56,676 nt of DNA from an uncultured Lachnospiraceae bacterium (GCA_947177165.1 CAMWTP010000034.1:1-56676); one strand, 5' to 3'. Counted from the stretch's first letter, positions 27,598-36,859 are shown. Made by a program: numbers and translations. Notes: generated by a model not told the origin, from the sequence alone.

Positions 27598-28443
27598 TTA
27601 ACCTTTGACAGCTCCCGCTGTAAGTCCGGAGTAAATCTGCTTCTGGAATGCAATGAAGATAATCAGTGCCGGCAGCAATGTGATGATTACGCCTGCACAG
27701 ATCAGGTTGTACTTGCTTCCAAGAGGTCCTGTAAAGGTATACAGGGAGATCGCAACGGTCTTGAGCTTCTGGTCAACCAGATACAGGTTGGCACTATAGT
27801 ACTCATTGTACACGCCCACACCCTTCAGGATCATACATGTGACAATCGCCGGTTTCAGCAACGGGAACAGAATCCTGAAGAAAATCGTGAAATAGCTCGC
27901 GCCGTCCATATAAGCCGACTCATCCAGCGAGGTCGAAATATTCTCAAAGAACTGGATAAAGATATAGATCGACATGACGTCTGTACCCATCATCAGGATA
28001 ATGTAACCATACATGTGATTGATAAAGCCGATCTGGTACATCAACTGGTAAGTTGACACCTGCATCGCGATACCTGGTAAAAGTGTCGCAAACAGGAACA
28101 GGTTACGGATCAGTCCGTTTCCAGGGAACTGAAAGCGGTTCAAAACATACGCGATCATCGAACCGATCATAACAGAACCAATGACTACAACGATTACGAC
28201 GATGACCGAATTCAGGAATGCCCTTCCCATGTGTGCCCTCGTAAAAGCATCCGTGAAATTCGAGAAGTTCAGCCAGCTCTCCGGCGGTGTCATGACATTC
28301 GTATTCTGATACTCTATGTCTGTCTTGAAGGCAGTGATCACGCAGGATACGATCGGAAGGATTGACACAAATGAGAAGAAAATCATCGAGAAATATTTGA
28401 TAAAGATCCAGAGATACTTTTTAACCTTTTCACCAACTGTCAT
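27598..28443 (-). CDS. ABC sugar permease 2 (MalG/CUT1 type)
   Basis: 281 aa with six predicted membrane helices. It begins MTVGEKVKKYLWIFIKYFSMIFFSFVSILPIVSCVITAF. The inner-membrane-permease coupling motif is in SLDESAYMDGASYFTIFFRILFPLLKP (EAA...G type). It should form the channel with the preceding permease and import beta-manno-oligosaccharides delivered by the binding lipoprotein. No ATPase gene lies in the cluster, so a shared MsmX-type ATPase encoded elsewhere is expected, as is usual for Firmicute CUT1 systems. The gap to permease 1 is 15 bases. Confidence 0.9.
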   Translation of the reverse strand: MTVGEKVKKYLWIFIKYFSMIFFSFVSILPIVSCVITAFKTDIEYQNTNVMTPPESWLNFSNFTDAFTRAHMGRAFLNSVIVVIVVVIGSVMIGSMIAYVLNRFQFPGNGLIRNLFLFATLLPGIAMQVSTYQLMYQIGFINHMYGYIILMMGTDVMSIYIFIQFFENISTSLDESAYMDGASYFTIFFRILFPLLKPAIVTCMILKGVGVYNEYYSANLYLVDQKLKTVAISLYTFTGPLGSKYNLICAGVIITLLPALIIFIAFQKQIYSGLTAGAVKG

Positions 28444-28458
28444 TATTTACTGCCTCCT

Positions 28459-29451
28459 TTACCTTGATTTTGCAAGCTTCTTTTCGCGTCTTGCAGATGC
28501 GCCCTTATCCTCGTCCTCAGCGTCCTTAAAGACATACTTGAAGAAGAGCTTCTGCAGAATCGTCGCGACAAAGATAATCAGTAACAATACGATTGCCATC
28601 GCCGATGCAAGACCAAGCTTCTGGCTTGTGTGAGCAACTTCGTGCATCTTTACAAAGTAAGTTGCCGTACCATTTCCACCGCCTGACATGATAACGAAAG
28701 GAGGCTCAAATGCACTCAGGGAACCTGTGATTGCCATGATCAGGTTCAGCATAACGATCGTCTTGATACTCGGAAGCATAATGTACTTAAACTGCTGCCA
28801 TTTATTTGCACCGTCCAGATCCGCTGCCTCGTAAAGCGTAGCGTCCACCGACATCATCGCGCCTACGAAAAGCACCATGTTCTGTCCGAAGTATTTCCAC
28901 ACACTGGTTGCAACAAGTGATATATTGTTGATGCTGGTGTCCCTCAGCCAGAAAGGAAGGCTCTCCAGGTCAAAGCCAATCCACTGGAGCACTGTATCCA
29001 GCACGAATCCTCTTGTATAGAAGAATTTGAAGATAAAACCGATGGCAATACCGTTGATCAGGTAAGGGAAGAACATGCATCCTTTAAAGAAATTGCCGCC
29101 CTTTACACCGAAGCAGAAAACTGTGGCGAGATACAACGCCAGTGCCAGCTGTACAACCGCTCCACCCATGTAGTAAAGCGATAAAAACAGCGATTTAAAG
29201 ATATCCGGTCTGTTAAATACGTCAGCATAGTTCTTAAGGCCCACAAAGCCTCTCACCTTGGTATAATTTCTGTCATAAAAACTGAACTTTGCCATTTCCG
29301 CAAACGGGTAGTAAGTAAAAGTAAACAGGAGTACTAAGGGTATAATAGAAAAGCCGATAATGATTAATGTCTGCTGACCTTTTCTGCTCTTTGCCCACTT
29401 CAGAAAATTAAATGGTTTTTTGGTTTGATCTGCTGTTGCCGATGCTGCCAT
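28459..29451 (-). CDS. ABC sugar permease 1 (MalF/CUT1 type)
   Basis: About 330 aa with six membrane helices. The first is TLIIIGFSIIPLVLLFTFTYYPF. The EAA loop is DATLYEAADLDGANKWQQFKYIMLPSIK. It partners with the downstream permease. The chosen ATG follows AGGGGGG with 8-nt spacing; the longer frame adds MNEKRRGDGF. It is separated from the binding-protein gene by 116 bases that hold a stable hairpin, which would keep permease levels below those of the binding protein. Confidence 0.9.
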   Translation of the reverse strand: MAASATADQTKKPFNFLKWAKSRKGQQTLIIIGFSIIPLVLLFTFTYYPFAEMAKFSFYDRNYTKVRGFVGLKNYADVFNRPDIFKSLFLSLYYMGGAVVQLALALYLATVFCFGVKGGNFFKGCMFFPYLINGIAIGFIFKFFYTRGFVLDTVLQWIGFDLESLPFWLRDTSINNISLVATSVWKYFGQNMVLFVGAMMSVDATLYEAADLDGANKWQQFKYIMLPSIKTIVMLNLIMAITGSLSAFEPPFVIMSGGGNGTATYFVKMHEVAHTSQKLGLASAMAIVLLLIIFVATILQKLFFKYVFKDAEDEDKGASARREKKLAKSR

Positions 29452-29519
29452 AAAGCCATCCCCCCTTCTCTTTTCATTCAAATAATAATGTTGTTAGCTG
29501 CATTCCCCTCTGGGGATTG

Positions 29520-29550
29520 ATGGCTTGCAGGTGCCATGCCTGCAAGCCAT
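29520..29550 (-). terminator. Hairpin between binding-protein and permease genes
   Basis: A perfect 12-bp stem has arms at 29520-29531 and 29539-29550 with a 7-nt loop. It stands directly after the binding-protein stop and lacks a long T-run. Such hairpins commonly stabilise the upstream message and limit read-through. Confidence 0.7.
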
Positions 29551-29567
29551 ACTGTAAAGTATTATGA

Positions 29568-31031
29568 TTAGTATGTTACGTCTACACCCAGAGCGCTCTG
29601 TGCATCGTTCCACTTCTGTGTCCACTCTGCCACAAGGTCATCGTAAGATCCGCCCTGCGCTGCTGCCTCAACGATTGCCATAACTCTGGAATCTCCGCCA
29701 GCGTTAAAGTTCAACTCAGACTCTGTGTTCATCTGGTTCATCAGATCTGCCTCGTCCTCCGGAGCAGATTCATTGTTGACAACCTCCACACCATCAAACA
29801 CGAATGATGTATCTGCTGACTTGGAAATCGGATAACCACCCTCAAAATCACACCAGCCAGACTCTTCTACCATCCACTTCACAAATACCATAGCTGCTGC
29901 CTGGTTGTCTGCGGAGCTCTCCTTGTTGATACCATAGCAGTAGTCAGGACCTGCTGTAGCGTACTGCTTGCCGTTAACTGTGATCGGGAACGGCATATAT
30001 CCGATATCGTCCGGATTGTCGCCAGCTGCCTTCATCTGCGCCACTGCCCAGGAACCAAGTACCATTGTACCGATCTCGCCTCTGTTGATCATGCCCTTGC
30101 AGCCTTCCCAGTCAGTTGTCGTGTAGTCTTCCTCTGTCAGTCCCTGTGCCACCGCATCATAGAGAATCTTGTACAGTGCATATGCGCCTGTTCCATCGCC
30201 GTTGTCCTTGAAAGGATCTGCTGAGTGTGTAAATTTCTGGTTTAACCAGGTAGTGTCACCTGTTGTGATCGCGCCAAGGTAGCCATCCCATGCGCCGCCC
30301 ATTGTCCAGCCTGCTGCATAGTTCGTGTAGAGAGGAATCGCATCTGTGTTGTCCTTGATGAGCTGCAGGTCTGCGATAAACTCGTCCGGAGTTTTCGGAA
30401 GCTCTGTGATACCTGCATCAGAGAACACCTTCTTATTATAGAGAACGCCCTGCGCATTTCCCATATAACCGATACCGTAGCACTGATCCTGATATTTCCA
30501 CTGATCTGCAAAATTGATCAGCTCAGACATCTCTGACACAGAGCCATACGGAATGAAGTAGGTCTCAAGGTCAACCATGTCAATAGAAGGAATGAACATG
30601 ATGTCGCCCCAGTCGCCTGTAGGAATTCTTAACAGCGCTGTCTCAGCGTAGTCTGTGATTCCCTCCTGCTCTACTGTGATGTTGGGATACATCTTGTTAA
30701 ACTCATCAATATATCCCTGTATTGTGCCATCCTCCACACGGTCTGTCTTGTGATGCATGAACTTGATCGTTGCCGTGAGATCTGTGTAATCCTCACCGAG
30801 TTTGATGCCTGCGTATGTAAGTCCACCTGATGATGCGTCTGAACTGCTGTCTGATGATGCATCACTGCCTGCTGCATTGTTGTCTGCTGCCGTGCTGTTA
30901 TCTGCTGCTGTGCTGCTGCCTGTCGATGTGCTGCTGTCTGATGATTTGTCATCGGAACCGCCGCCGCATGCTGTCAAAGACATTGTCATAACTGCAGCCA
31001 TACCAAGTGCCATGAGTCTCTTTAATTTCAT
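29568..31031 (-). CDS. Manno-oligosaccharide-binding lipoprotein of ABC importer
   Basis: 487 aa. The signal peptide ends in a lipobox (MALGMAAVMTMSLTAC), with a predicted lipidated Cys at about residue 22. An approximately 45-residue Ser/Asp/Ala-rich linker (DDKSSDSSTSTGSSTAADNSTAADN...) tethers the domain to the membrane. The rest is a family 1 extracellular solute-binding fold (TDYAETALLRIPTGDWGDIMFIPS, GYMGNAQGVLYNKKVFSDAGI, VLGSWAVAQMKAAGDNPDDIGYMPFP). It captures the oligosaccharide outside the cell. AGGGAGG lies 9 nt upstream of the ATG. It is the first gene of the importer operon and is divergent from the AraC-type regulator. Substrate is inferred from context. Confidence 0.92.
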   Translation of the reverse strand: MKLKRLMALGMAAVMTMSLTACGGGSDDKSSDSSTSTGSSTAADNSTAADNNAAGSDASSDSSSDASSGGLTYAGIKLGEDYTDLTATIKFMHHKTDRVEDGTIQGYIDEFNKMYPNITVEQEGITDYAETALLRIPTGDWGDIMFIPSIDMVDLETYFIPYGSVSEMSELINFADQWKYQDQCYGIGYMGNAQGVLYNKKVFSDAGITELPKTPDEFIADLQLIKDNTDAIPLYTNYAAGWTMGGAWDGYLGAITTGDTTWLNQKFTHSADPFKDNGDGTGAYALYKILYDAVAQGLTEEDYTTTDWEGCKGMINRGEIGTMVLGSWAVAQMKAAGDNPDDIGYMPFPITVNGKQYATAGPDYCYGINKESSADNQAAAMVFVKWMVEESGWCDFEGGYPISKSADTSFVFDGVEVVNNESAPEDEADLMNQMNTESELNFNAGGDSRVMAIVEAAAQGGSYDDLVAEWTQKWNDAQSALGVDVTY

Positions 31032-31463
31032 TGATGAAACCTCCCTTTTGAAACTTTGTTTTTAGTTTTCTTTTAGTTAAGTCAGCGTTGCTTGTTAACT
31101 TGTTTTTAGTTTAAATTAAATCCTGTATTTAATCACTACTTATAATTGCATATCGTATCCAATTATTGTGCTTTTTCGTCATTTCCTCTATTTTGCCAAT
31201 TTTCGTTTGTCGTTTTTATCTAAAATGTCCATTACTTCTTTTTCATTTAGCTAAAATAGGCTAATTTTAAGCTTTTTGTTTAATCTCTGCTCTGATATGC
31301 GCGAAATATTTCGTTAATTTTCGTTTTGAATAATCAAATATTTACATTTATATTCATTTCTTGTTTTTTTATTTTCAATATTATATAATATTAACAATAC
31401 AACAGCTTGTCCAAAAACAGTCGCTATACAATTTACATTTATTTTTTCAAAGGAGTATGACAA
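31032..31463. promoter_or_regulatory. Divergent control region between importer and AraC regulator
   Basis: 432 AT-rich bases with no gene. They hold two direct copies of AATTTTCGTTT (31198-31208 and 31316-31326, 118 bp apart), a perfect 12-bp palindrome CGAAATATTTCG (31302-31313), and GCTAATTTTAAGC (31260-31272), which resembles the palindrome in front of the epimerase operon. Direct repeats suit an AraC-type activator and the palindrome a LacI-type repressor. I could not settle on a convincing -35/-10 pair for the importer. Confidence 0.45.
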
Positions 31464-32384
31464 ATGTCCCAAAAATTATTTTCCACCGAGTTTTTCAGCT
31501 GCCTGATCTCGTCTGAGACGAGCAACCGCTTTTCCCTGTCTGATTATTTTGAAAATGCATACAGCAGGGACTATGATTTCTGTGATGTGCTTCCCCATGA
31601 ACTATGCCACAGGCACGTATCTGTCACCTCGCCCTTCTCTTACGAGGCGGCAAATCTCAATGCGCTCTGCATTGTACACACAACCAACGGCGCCGGAAGA
31701 CTCTATTATGAAAATGCAAATGGAATCAATGCCGGATATGATCTCACAAAAGGCACACTCACAGTCATTGACTGCCGCAAAAATCACAAGTTGATCTGCC
31801 AGCACAACATCTGGGAATACACAATCTGTTTTGTGAGCATCACGATCCTTGAATATTATCTGCAAAAAATACACAGTCTTGGAAATTTCATCTACAGACT
31901 TGACAAATATTCTGATATTCTTGCCGCGTGGGAACAGCTCCTGAGAAATAATACGGATACAGAAATTCACGGCATCATTCGTTCGCGGGAGCTTGTCAAT
32001 CTCTTCACACAGCTCTATCTTGTGCGTGCAATTGAGCAGACCGGCTCCTATCATATCCCTTCCTATATCGCCGATATGCACCACCGTTTTACCACCGCAT
32101 ACCAGGAACCTTATTCCCTCGACGAACTTGCCCTCGAATACGGCATCAACAAATTCCGCCTGTGCCGCGAATTTGCAAAATATTATGAATACACGCCCAT
32201 ACAGTACCTGAATAAGATTCGCATCGAAAAGGCCAAAGAACTGCTTCTCTCCACCGATGAGAAGATCGTGGATATCGGCCAGATGGTGGGAATCGAGAAC
32301 ACCAACCACTTTATCCGGCTCTTCAAAGAAAAAACCGGTGTAACCCCGCTCACATACCGCAGGGAAACACCGGTGATCGACTAA
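31464..32384 (+). CDS. AraC-family transcriptional regulator (mannan locus)
   Basis: 306 aa. The N-terminal 180 residues form a cupin-like sensing domain (CIVHTTNGAGRLYYENANGINAGYDLTKGTLTVIDCRKNH). The C-terminal double helix-turn-helix is clear (SLDELALEYGINKFRLCREFAKYYEYTPIQYLNKIRIEKAKELL and VDIGQMVGIENTNHFIRLFKEKTGVTPLTYRR). AAAGGAG precedes the ATG. It is divergent from the binding-protein gene, so it probably activates the importer in response to a manno-oligosaccharide. Its last codons overlap the convergent LacI gene by 4 bases. The inducer is inference. Confidence 0.9.
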   Translation: MSQKLFSTEFFSCLISSETSNRFSLSDYFENAYSRDYDFCDVLPHELCHRHVSVTSPFSYEAANLNALCIVHTTNGAGRLYYENANGINAGYDLTKGTLTVIDCRKNHKLICQHNIWEYTICFVSITILEYYLQKIHSLGNFIYRLDKYSDILAAWEQLLRNNTDTEIHGIIRSRELVNLFTQLYLVRAIEQTGSYHIPSYIADMHHRFTTAYQEPYSLDELALEYGINKFRLCREFAKYYEYTPIQYLNKIRIEKAKELLLSTDEKIVDIGQMVGIENTNHFIRLFKEKTGVTPLTYRRETPVID

Positions 32385-33415
32385 TTTGACTGTTCATTAA
32401 GTTTTTTGACTGTCATGCGTTCTATGATTCTGCCGTTTACGATGTGCACGCTGGCATTCATGGAGATATTCTCGATGCGCTTGATGACGCACGAGAGCGC
32501 AATCTTTGACATTTCTCCCATGTCTACCAGATATGTGGTAATCCTGGAATCACCGTACTCTGCATACAGGTAATCATCGTAGCCGACTACAGAGATGTCC
32601 TCAGGGACGCGGTAGCTCTGCTCCTCAAGCTGTCTGATCAGCGAGTATGCCGTCACATCGTTGTTGCACACAAACGCTGTGGGCATCTCCTTTGGCAGCT
32701 GCAGCCTGTACTCTGGTCCAATGACACCGTCATTGTAATCACGGTCCTTGATGATCCAGTCCTGCCGCACCTCGATACCGCTCTCCATCAGGGCTTTGCA
32801 GTATCCAAAGTATCTGTCCGTGATGCTCTCCGTAAACATCAGGCTTCCCACAAACGCAATGCGCGTATGCCCGTTTTTGATCAGATAGTCCGTCATGCGG
32901 TACATCCCGTTAAAGCTCGCTGATATGACCGAGTCGACAATCTCCTCGTCATCATAGAAATCCATAAATACCATCGGTATTTTTTTGTTCTGGTACAGCA
33001 TCTTCAGATAACCTGTCTTGGGCTTCCCGATCACGACAATGCCGTCAACTTTCTGGTTCTCCGTGATCAGTTTTGGCCAGACAAGATTTTCCTCGTCGTA
33101 GGTCGATATCACCTCGAGCATGGAAAAACAGTTTTTCTTGACCGCACGCGTGGCAAGCTCCTGATACATTTTCCAGTAAAAAGAGGCAAATCTGGCAAAA
33201 TAGGTCTCAAATGTGACCACACCGATTGTGTAGGACTTCATCCGTCCTGTCTGTGCCGCATGAATTGGCGTGTACCCCATCTCGTCCGCCAGTTCCTTGA
33301 TTCTGGCACGCATCTCCTCGCTGACACCCTTCTGACCTGATAAAGCTTTTGATACAGTGACGACGCTGACCCCTACCTTCTCCGCGATATCCGCAAGCTT
33401 TACAGCCTTAACCAT
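32381..33415 (-). CDS. LacI-family transcriptional regulator (mannan locus)
   Basis: About 344 aa. The N-terminal LacI helix-turn-helix is VKLADIAEKVGVSVVTVSKALSGQKGVSEEMRARIKELADEMGY, followed by a periplasmic-binding-like sensor domain (YTIGVVTFETYFARFASFYW..., VGYDDYLYAEYGDSRITTY). The start is the ATG near GGGGAGTGATAAGG; the longer frame adds 21 residues without a ribosome site. It lies 73 bases after GH36 on the same strand and is probably co-transcribed with it. Candidate operators are the TAAATTTA-centred palindromes upstream of the epimerase operon and GH36. Confidence 0.9.
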   Translation of the reverse strand: MVKAVKLADIAEKVGVSVVTVSKALSGQKGVSEEMRARIKELADEMGYTPIHAAQTGRMKSYTIGVVTFETYFARFASFYWKMYQELATRAVKKNCFSMLEVISTYDEENLVWPKLITENQKVDGIVVIGKPKTGYLKMLYQNKKIPMVFMDFYDDEEIVDSVISASFNGMYRMTDYLIKNGHTRIAFVGSLMFTESITDRYFGYCKALMESGIEVRQDWIIKDRDYNDGVIGPEYRLQLPKEMPTAFVCNNDVTAYSLIRQLEEQSYRVPEDISVVGYDDYLYAEYGDSRITTYLVDMGEMSKIALSCVIKRIENISMNASVHIVNGRIIERMTVKKLNEQSN

Positions 33416-33488
33416 CCTTATCACTCCCCGATTATCTATATTTGTATAACCTTCTATCTTATATCTGCTGCCTGTCACAGCGCAGCGC

Positions 33489-35693
33489 CTACACCTCGAC
33501 GAGCGAGATCAGGTGTGCCCTGAAATCTCCCCACGGATTGGGCACCAGCAGCCCCGCCTTCATCAGCGTGTCGCCGCTGTATGTCCTGTCCGCTATGCTG
33601 TCATCATTCTCAAACGTTACCTGATAGCGCTTCCCGGCGTCCAGTCCTTTCAGCAGAATGCGCCTGGACTTAAAGTTCACCCTGTTCAGAACCTGCACGA
33701 AGGTGACAAGCGACTGCTTCTTATCCTCACTCACAACCTGCCAGCAGTCATACTTGTGATTCTGGGAATAGGACGCAATGCGGTAGTAGTCACCCTCCCT
33801 GACCAGATCGTTGAACCTGTGGTACATTGCGACCTGACCAGGTATCATATCCCTGTCCTCCTGCGGAATCTTCGTCACATCCAGCTCATACCCAAATGTC
33901 CCCGCAAGCGCCACAATGCCGCGCGTCTCAAAAGGAGTCACACGCCCCACCGCATGATTCGGGCAGTCCGAGACATGCGCCCCCATCGTGGACAGCGGAT
34001 AGATCAGCGCCGTCCCCTCCTGGATCTCCAGGCGCTCAACCGCATCGGTGTCATCAGAGCACCATATCTGCGGGCTGAAATACAGCATGCCCGGGTCAAA
34101 ACGCGCACCGCCGCCCGAACAGTTCTCCAGCAGCAGATACGGAAACTCCTTCGTCAATCTGTCCTGCATCTGGTAAACGGCAAGCACATAGCGGTGACAG
34201 AGCTCACCCTGCCTGTCCGCCGGCAGCCCGTAACTTCCGATATCCGTGAGCTGCCTGTTCATATCCCACTTCACATACTCAATGTTGGCGCTCCGCAGCA
34301 CAGATGCCACCTGCTCGTAAATACAGTCTACAACCTCCTGCCTTGACAGATCCAGCACAAACTGCTGCCGCGACTCCGTCCCCGGTCTGCCCGGAATCGC
34401 GATCGCCCAGTCCGGGTGCGCCCTGTACAGGTCGGAATCCGGCGAGATCATCTCGGGTTCAAACCAGATGCCGAACTTCATGCCGAGCCTGTTGACCTCG
34501 TCCACCAGATATTTCAGACCGCCGCGCAGCTTCTCCTCGTTTACCTTCCAGTCTCCCAGCGCGCAATTGTCGCTGCTGCGCTTTCCAAACCAGCCATCGT
34601 CCATGACGAGCATCTCAATGCCGAGTTTCGATGCTTCCCCCGCGATGGACAACAACTTCTCCGTGTCAAACGCAAAATATGTCGCCTCCCAGTTGTTGAT
34701 CAGGATCGGTCTCTTTTTGTCCTTATACACACCGCGGATCAGATGCTTTTTGTACAGTCTGTGAAATGTGCTTGTCATCGCATCAAATCCCCTGTCCGTG
34801 TAGACCATGACAACCTCCGGCGCCTGAAAAGAATCGCCGCTCTCCAGTTTCCAGCAGAAATTCTCCGGGTGGATTCCCATTGTCATGCGGACATAGTCAA
34901 ACTGTGTCACCTCCGCCTGTGCGCGGAAATTGCCGGAATACACGAAATTCATCGCGTAGATCTCGCCGCTCTCCTGTGTGGTATTCCTGTCCACCAGAGC
35001 CAGAAACGGGTGGTCCTGATGACTGGATTCCCCGCGGAACGAACTGACATTCTGAATCCCATAGCCCAGCGCCTTTCTCTGGATATGGCGCTCCCGCGCC
35101 CAGCTTCCGTGGAGGGAAACCATATCGTAATCCCTGTTGTCCATGTCAATGCAAGCCGAGTACACTTTCGTGAGGTAAAAATGTTCTCTGCCTGTATTTG
35201 TCACCTTCACGCTTCTCGTGATCACATCCACATCCTGAAATGCGGTGTACAGCAGCTCCACCTGCATGCCGACATACCTGTCCTCGCAGACCAGCCGCAA
35301 TGTCGCGCAGTCTTCCGGTGTGCCGAATGTCGCCGGAAGTCCCTCAAGTTCCGGCTTTCCCTGAATGATCTCATGTGACACATAGGAGAGCATGCTTCCC
35401 ATATGTCCCGCTGCGGTCCTGACGCCGATACAGCCTTCCCTGTAATCCCCAACTCCGCTTGTGGGATATTCAAAGGGAAAACAGTCATAAAACGAACAGC
35501 GCTCCCTGTTATTTTTGCCCGGAACAAACGGCGGTTCCTCCGTCCGCATCAGGTAGGCCGCCTCATCCCCATCTAATTTTCTTCCATAGTAGACATGTCC
35601 GACAAAGTTTTCCTCGTCCACGATGCCAATCATATAGGTCGTGTTGGGCGTGTCCAGCTTAAATACCCGTTCTTTCTCATTGTACGATATCAT
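33489..35693 (-). CDS. GH36 alpha-galactosidase
   Basis: 734 aa, normal for GH36 subfamily I. The N-terminal beta-sandwich is followed by the (beta/alpha)8 barrel with LGIEMLVMDDGWFGKR, FGIWFEPEMISPDSDLYR, nucleophile Asp477 in YVKWDMNRQ and acid/base Asp547 in IWCSDDTDA, and then a C-terminal beta domain. It removes alpha-1,6-galactose side groups from imported galactomannan oligosaccharides. It has no signal peptide, so it is cytoplasmic. AGGGAG precedes the ATG. It is transcribed from its own promoter at 35776-35804 and is followed by the LacI gene. Confidence 0.94.
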   Translation of the reverse strand: MISYNEKERVFKLDTPNTTYMIGIVDEENFVGHVYYGRKLDGDEAAYLMRTEEPPFVPGKNNRERCSFYDCFPFEYPTSGVGDYREGCIGVRTAAGHMGSMLSYVSHEIIQGKPELEGLPATFGTPEDCATLRLVCEDRYVGMQVELLYTAFQDVDVITRSVKVTNTGREHFYLTKVYSACIDMDNRDYDMVSLHGSWARERHIQRKALGYGIQNVSSFRGESSHQDHPFLALVDRNTTQESGEIYAMNFVYSGNFRAQAEVTQFDYVRMTMGIHPENFCWKLESGDSFQAPEVVMVYTDRGFDAMTSTFHRLYKKHLIRGVYKDKKRPILINNWEATYFAFDTEKLLSIAGEASKLGIEMLVMDDGWFGKRSSDNCALGDWKVNEEKLRGGLKYLVDEVNRLGMKFGIWFEPEMISPDSDLYRAHPDWAIAIPGRPGTESRQQFVLDLSRQEVVDCIYEQVASVLRSANIEYVKWDMNRQLTDIGSYGLPADRQGELCHRYVLAVYQMQDRLTKEFPYLLLENCSGGGARFDPGMLYFSPQIWCSDDTDAVERLEIQEGTALIYPLSTMGAHVSDCPNHAVGRVTPFETRGIVALAGTFGYELDVTKIPQEDRDMIPGQVAMYHRFNDLVREGDYYRIASYSQNHKYDCWQVVSEDKKQSLVTFVQVLNRVNFKSRRILLKGLDAGKRYQVTFENDDSIADRTYSGDTLMKAGLLVPNPWGDFRAHLISLVEV

Positions 35694-35775
35694 TCTTAAT
35701 CTCCCTTCGCAGCGCGTATTTCATTTTTAATCATTGAATATATTTTTCGCATCGTATGATACATTACATATCTAA

Positions 35776-35821
35776 CATACCATCATTTTATTAATTAATC
35801 AATTTTTAAAGTAAATTTAGT
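35776..35821 (-). promoter_or_regulatory. GH36 promoter and operator-like site
   Basis: TTGATT (35799-35804), a 17-bp spacer and TATGTT (35776-35781) read toward GH36. Just upstream of the -35 box lies AGTAAATTTAG (35811-35821), similar to the palindrome at the epimerase promoter. Confidence 0.5.
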
Positions 35822-35932
35822 TTTATTTTTTACCATTTGCACAGATTTCTTTCAAAAATTTTGGTAAGAAGTTTCAGCGCGCGTCAGCCTCTGCTGACAT
35901 ATTTCCCTTGGGTGCCCGTGTGCATAAAAGAT

Positions 35933-35960
35933 ACGCAGTTTGCCCGAAAACAAACTGCGT
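35933..35960 (-). terminator. Terminator after the aldose 1-epimerase gene
   Basis: A perfect 10-bp stem has arms at 35933-35942 and 35951-35960 with an 8-nt loop. It is followed on the minus strand by ATCTTTT. It separates the epimerase from the GH36 transcript. Confidence 0.75.
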
Positions 35961-35983
35961 ACTTCCATATCCTCGATATCGTT

Positions 35984-36859
35984 CTAAACCGTAATTGTAT
36001 ATTCCGCGTAAAACGTCTCCGCCGGTGAGAGCTTATTCCCATACTCGCGCTCAGACAAATCACCTGCGAACGTCTCTCTGTCACATCTGCCATACCACGG
36101 CTCGATGCAGATAAACGGCGCATTTTTCTTTGCCGGGGACCACAGTCCGAAAAGCGGCGCGTCGAAGCTGACTGTGAGATAGGGCTGCCCCTCCGGGCTG
36201 CAGAGTGCTACCTTGTGCGCCTGATTGTCCTCGATAATCAGCGCGTCCTCGTCAAACAAGTCTGCCGTGATGTCCATCATTCCGTTATCCAGACGGTACT
36301 CCTTAGTGCGCGCCGAGAGCGTCCCGCCGCTTCCTATAATCCCCGATGTCACTTTATCGCTGACGTCAAACAGCACTTTGTAATCTGTCTGCACGCCTTT
36401 CTTGTCAATCGGGCACATAAATGCAGGGTGTCCGCCGATGCTGAAATACATCTCCCTGCTGTCGCGGTTTGTCACCTTCCACGAAACGACAAGATTATTT
36501 TCACGCAGCCTGTAGCCAAGCTCAAGCTCAAAGTCAAACGGGTATTTCGCCTTTGTCTCCTCCGTAGCCCGCAGCACAAACTTCAGCTCGTCTCCGGTCT
36601 GCTGCACAGGTTCAAACTCCATATCCCTCGCAAATCCGTGCTGTGACATCGGATATTCTTTTCCGTCGCATCGATAACTACCGTTATTCAGACTCCCCAC
36701 AATCGGAAACAGCACTGGAGAAGTCCTCTTCCAGTACTCCGGCGCTGCATCCCACATATATTCCGTGCCCGTACTTACTTTTTTCAACGATTTCAGCTCC
36801 GCGCCCAACGTGTCCACGCTGACTTTAATCTGCGCGTTTTCCAGACTGTACACTGCCAT
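35984..36859 (-). CDS. Aldose 1-epimerase (GalM-like)
   Basis: About 291 aa. It belongs to the galactose mutarotase-like superfamily, seen in AVYSLENAQIKVSVDTLGAELKSLKK at the start, RTSPVLFPIVGSLNNG, YPMSQHGFARDMEF with active-site His, ISIGGHPAF-type FSIGGHPAFMCPI, and FICIEPWYGRCD near the end with the catalytic Glu. It interconverts the anomers of released aldoses, a natural partner of GH36 and the phosphorylases. AAGGAGAGG precedes the chosen ATG; the longest frame adds ten residues. It lies upstream of GH36 on the same strand but behind a terminator. Confidence 0.88.
   Translation of the reverse strand: MAVYSLENAQIKVSVDTLGAELKSLKKVSTGTEYMWDAAPEYWKRTSPVLFPIVGSLNNGSYRCDGKEYPMSQHGFARDMEFEPVQQTGDELKFVLRATEETKAKYPFDFELELGYRLRENNLVVSWKVTNRDSREMYFSIGGHPAFMCPIDKKGVQTDYKVLFDVSDKVTSGIIGSGGTLSARTKEYRLDNGMMDITADLFDEDALIIEDNQAHKVALCSPEGQPYLTVSFDAPLFGLWSPAKKNAPFICIEPWYGRCDRETFAGDLSEREYGNKLSPAETFYAEYTITV

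Noticed and set aside
34416..35378. 320-aa plus-strand open frame
   Set aside because: Antisense to the GH36 gene, no motifs, no ribosome site.
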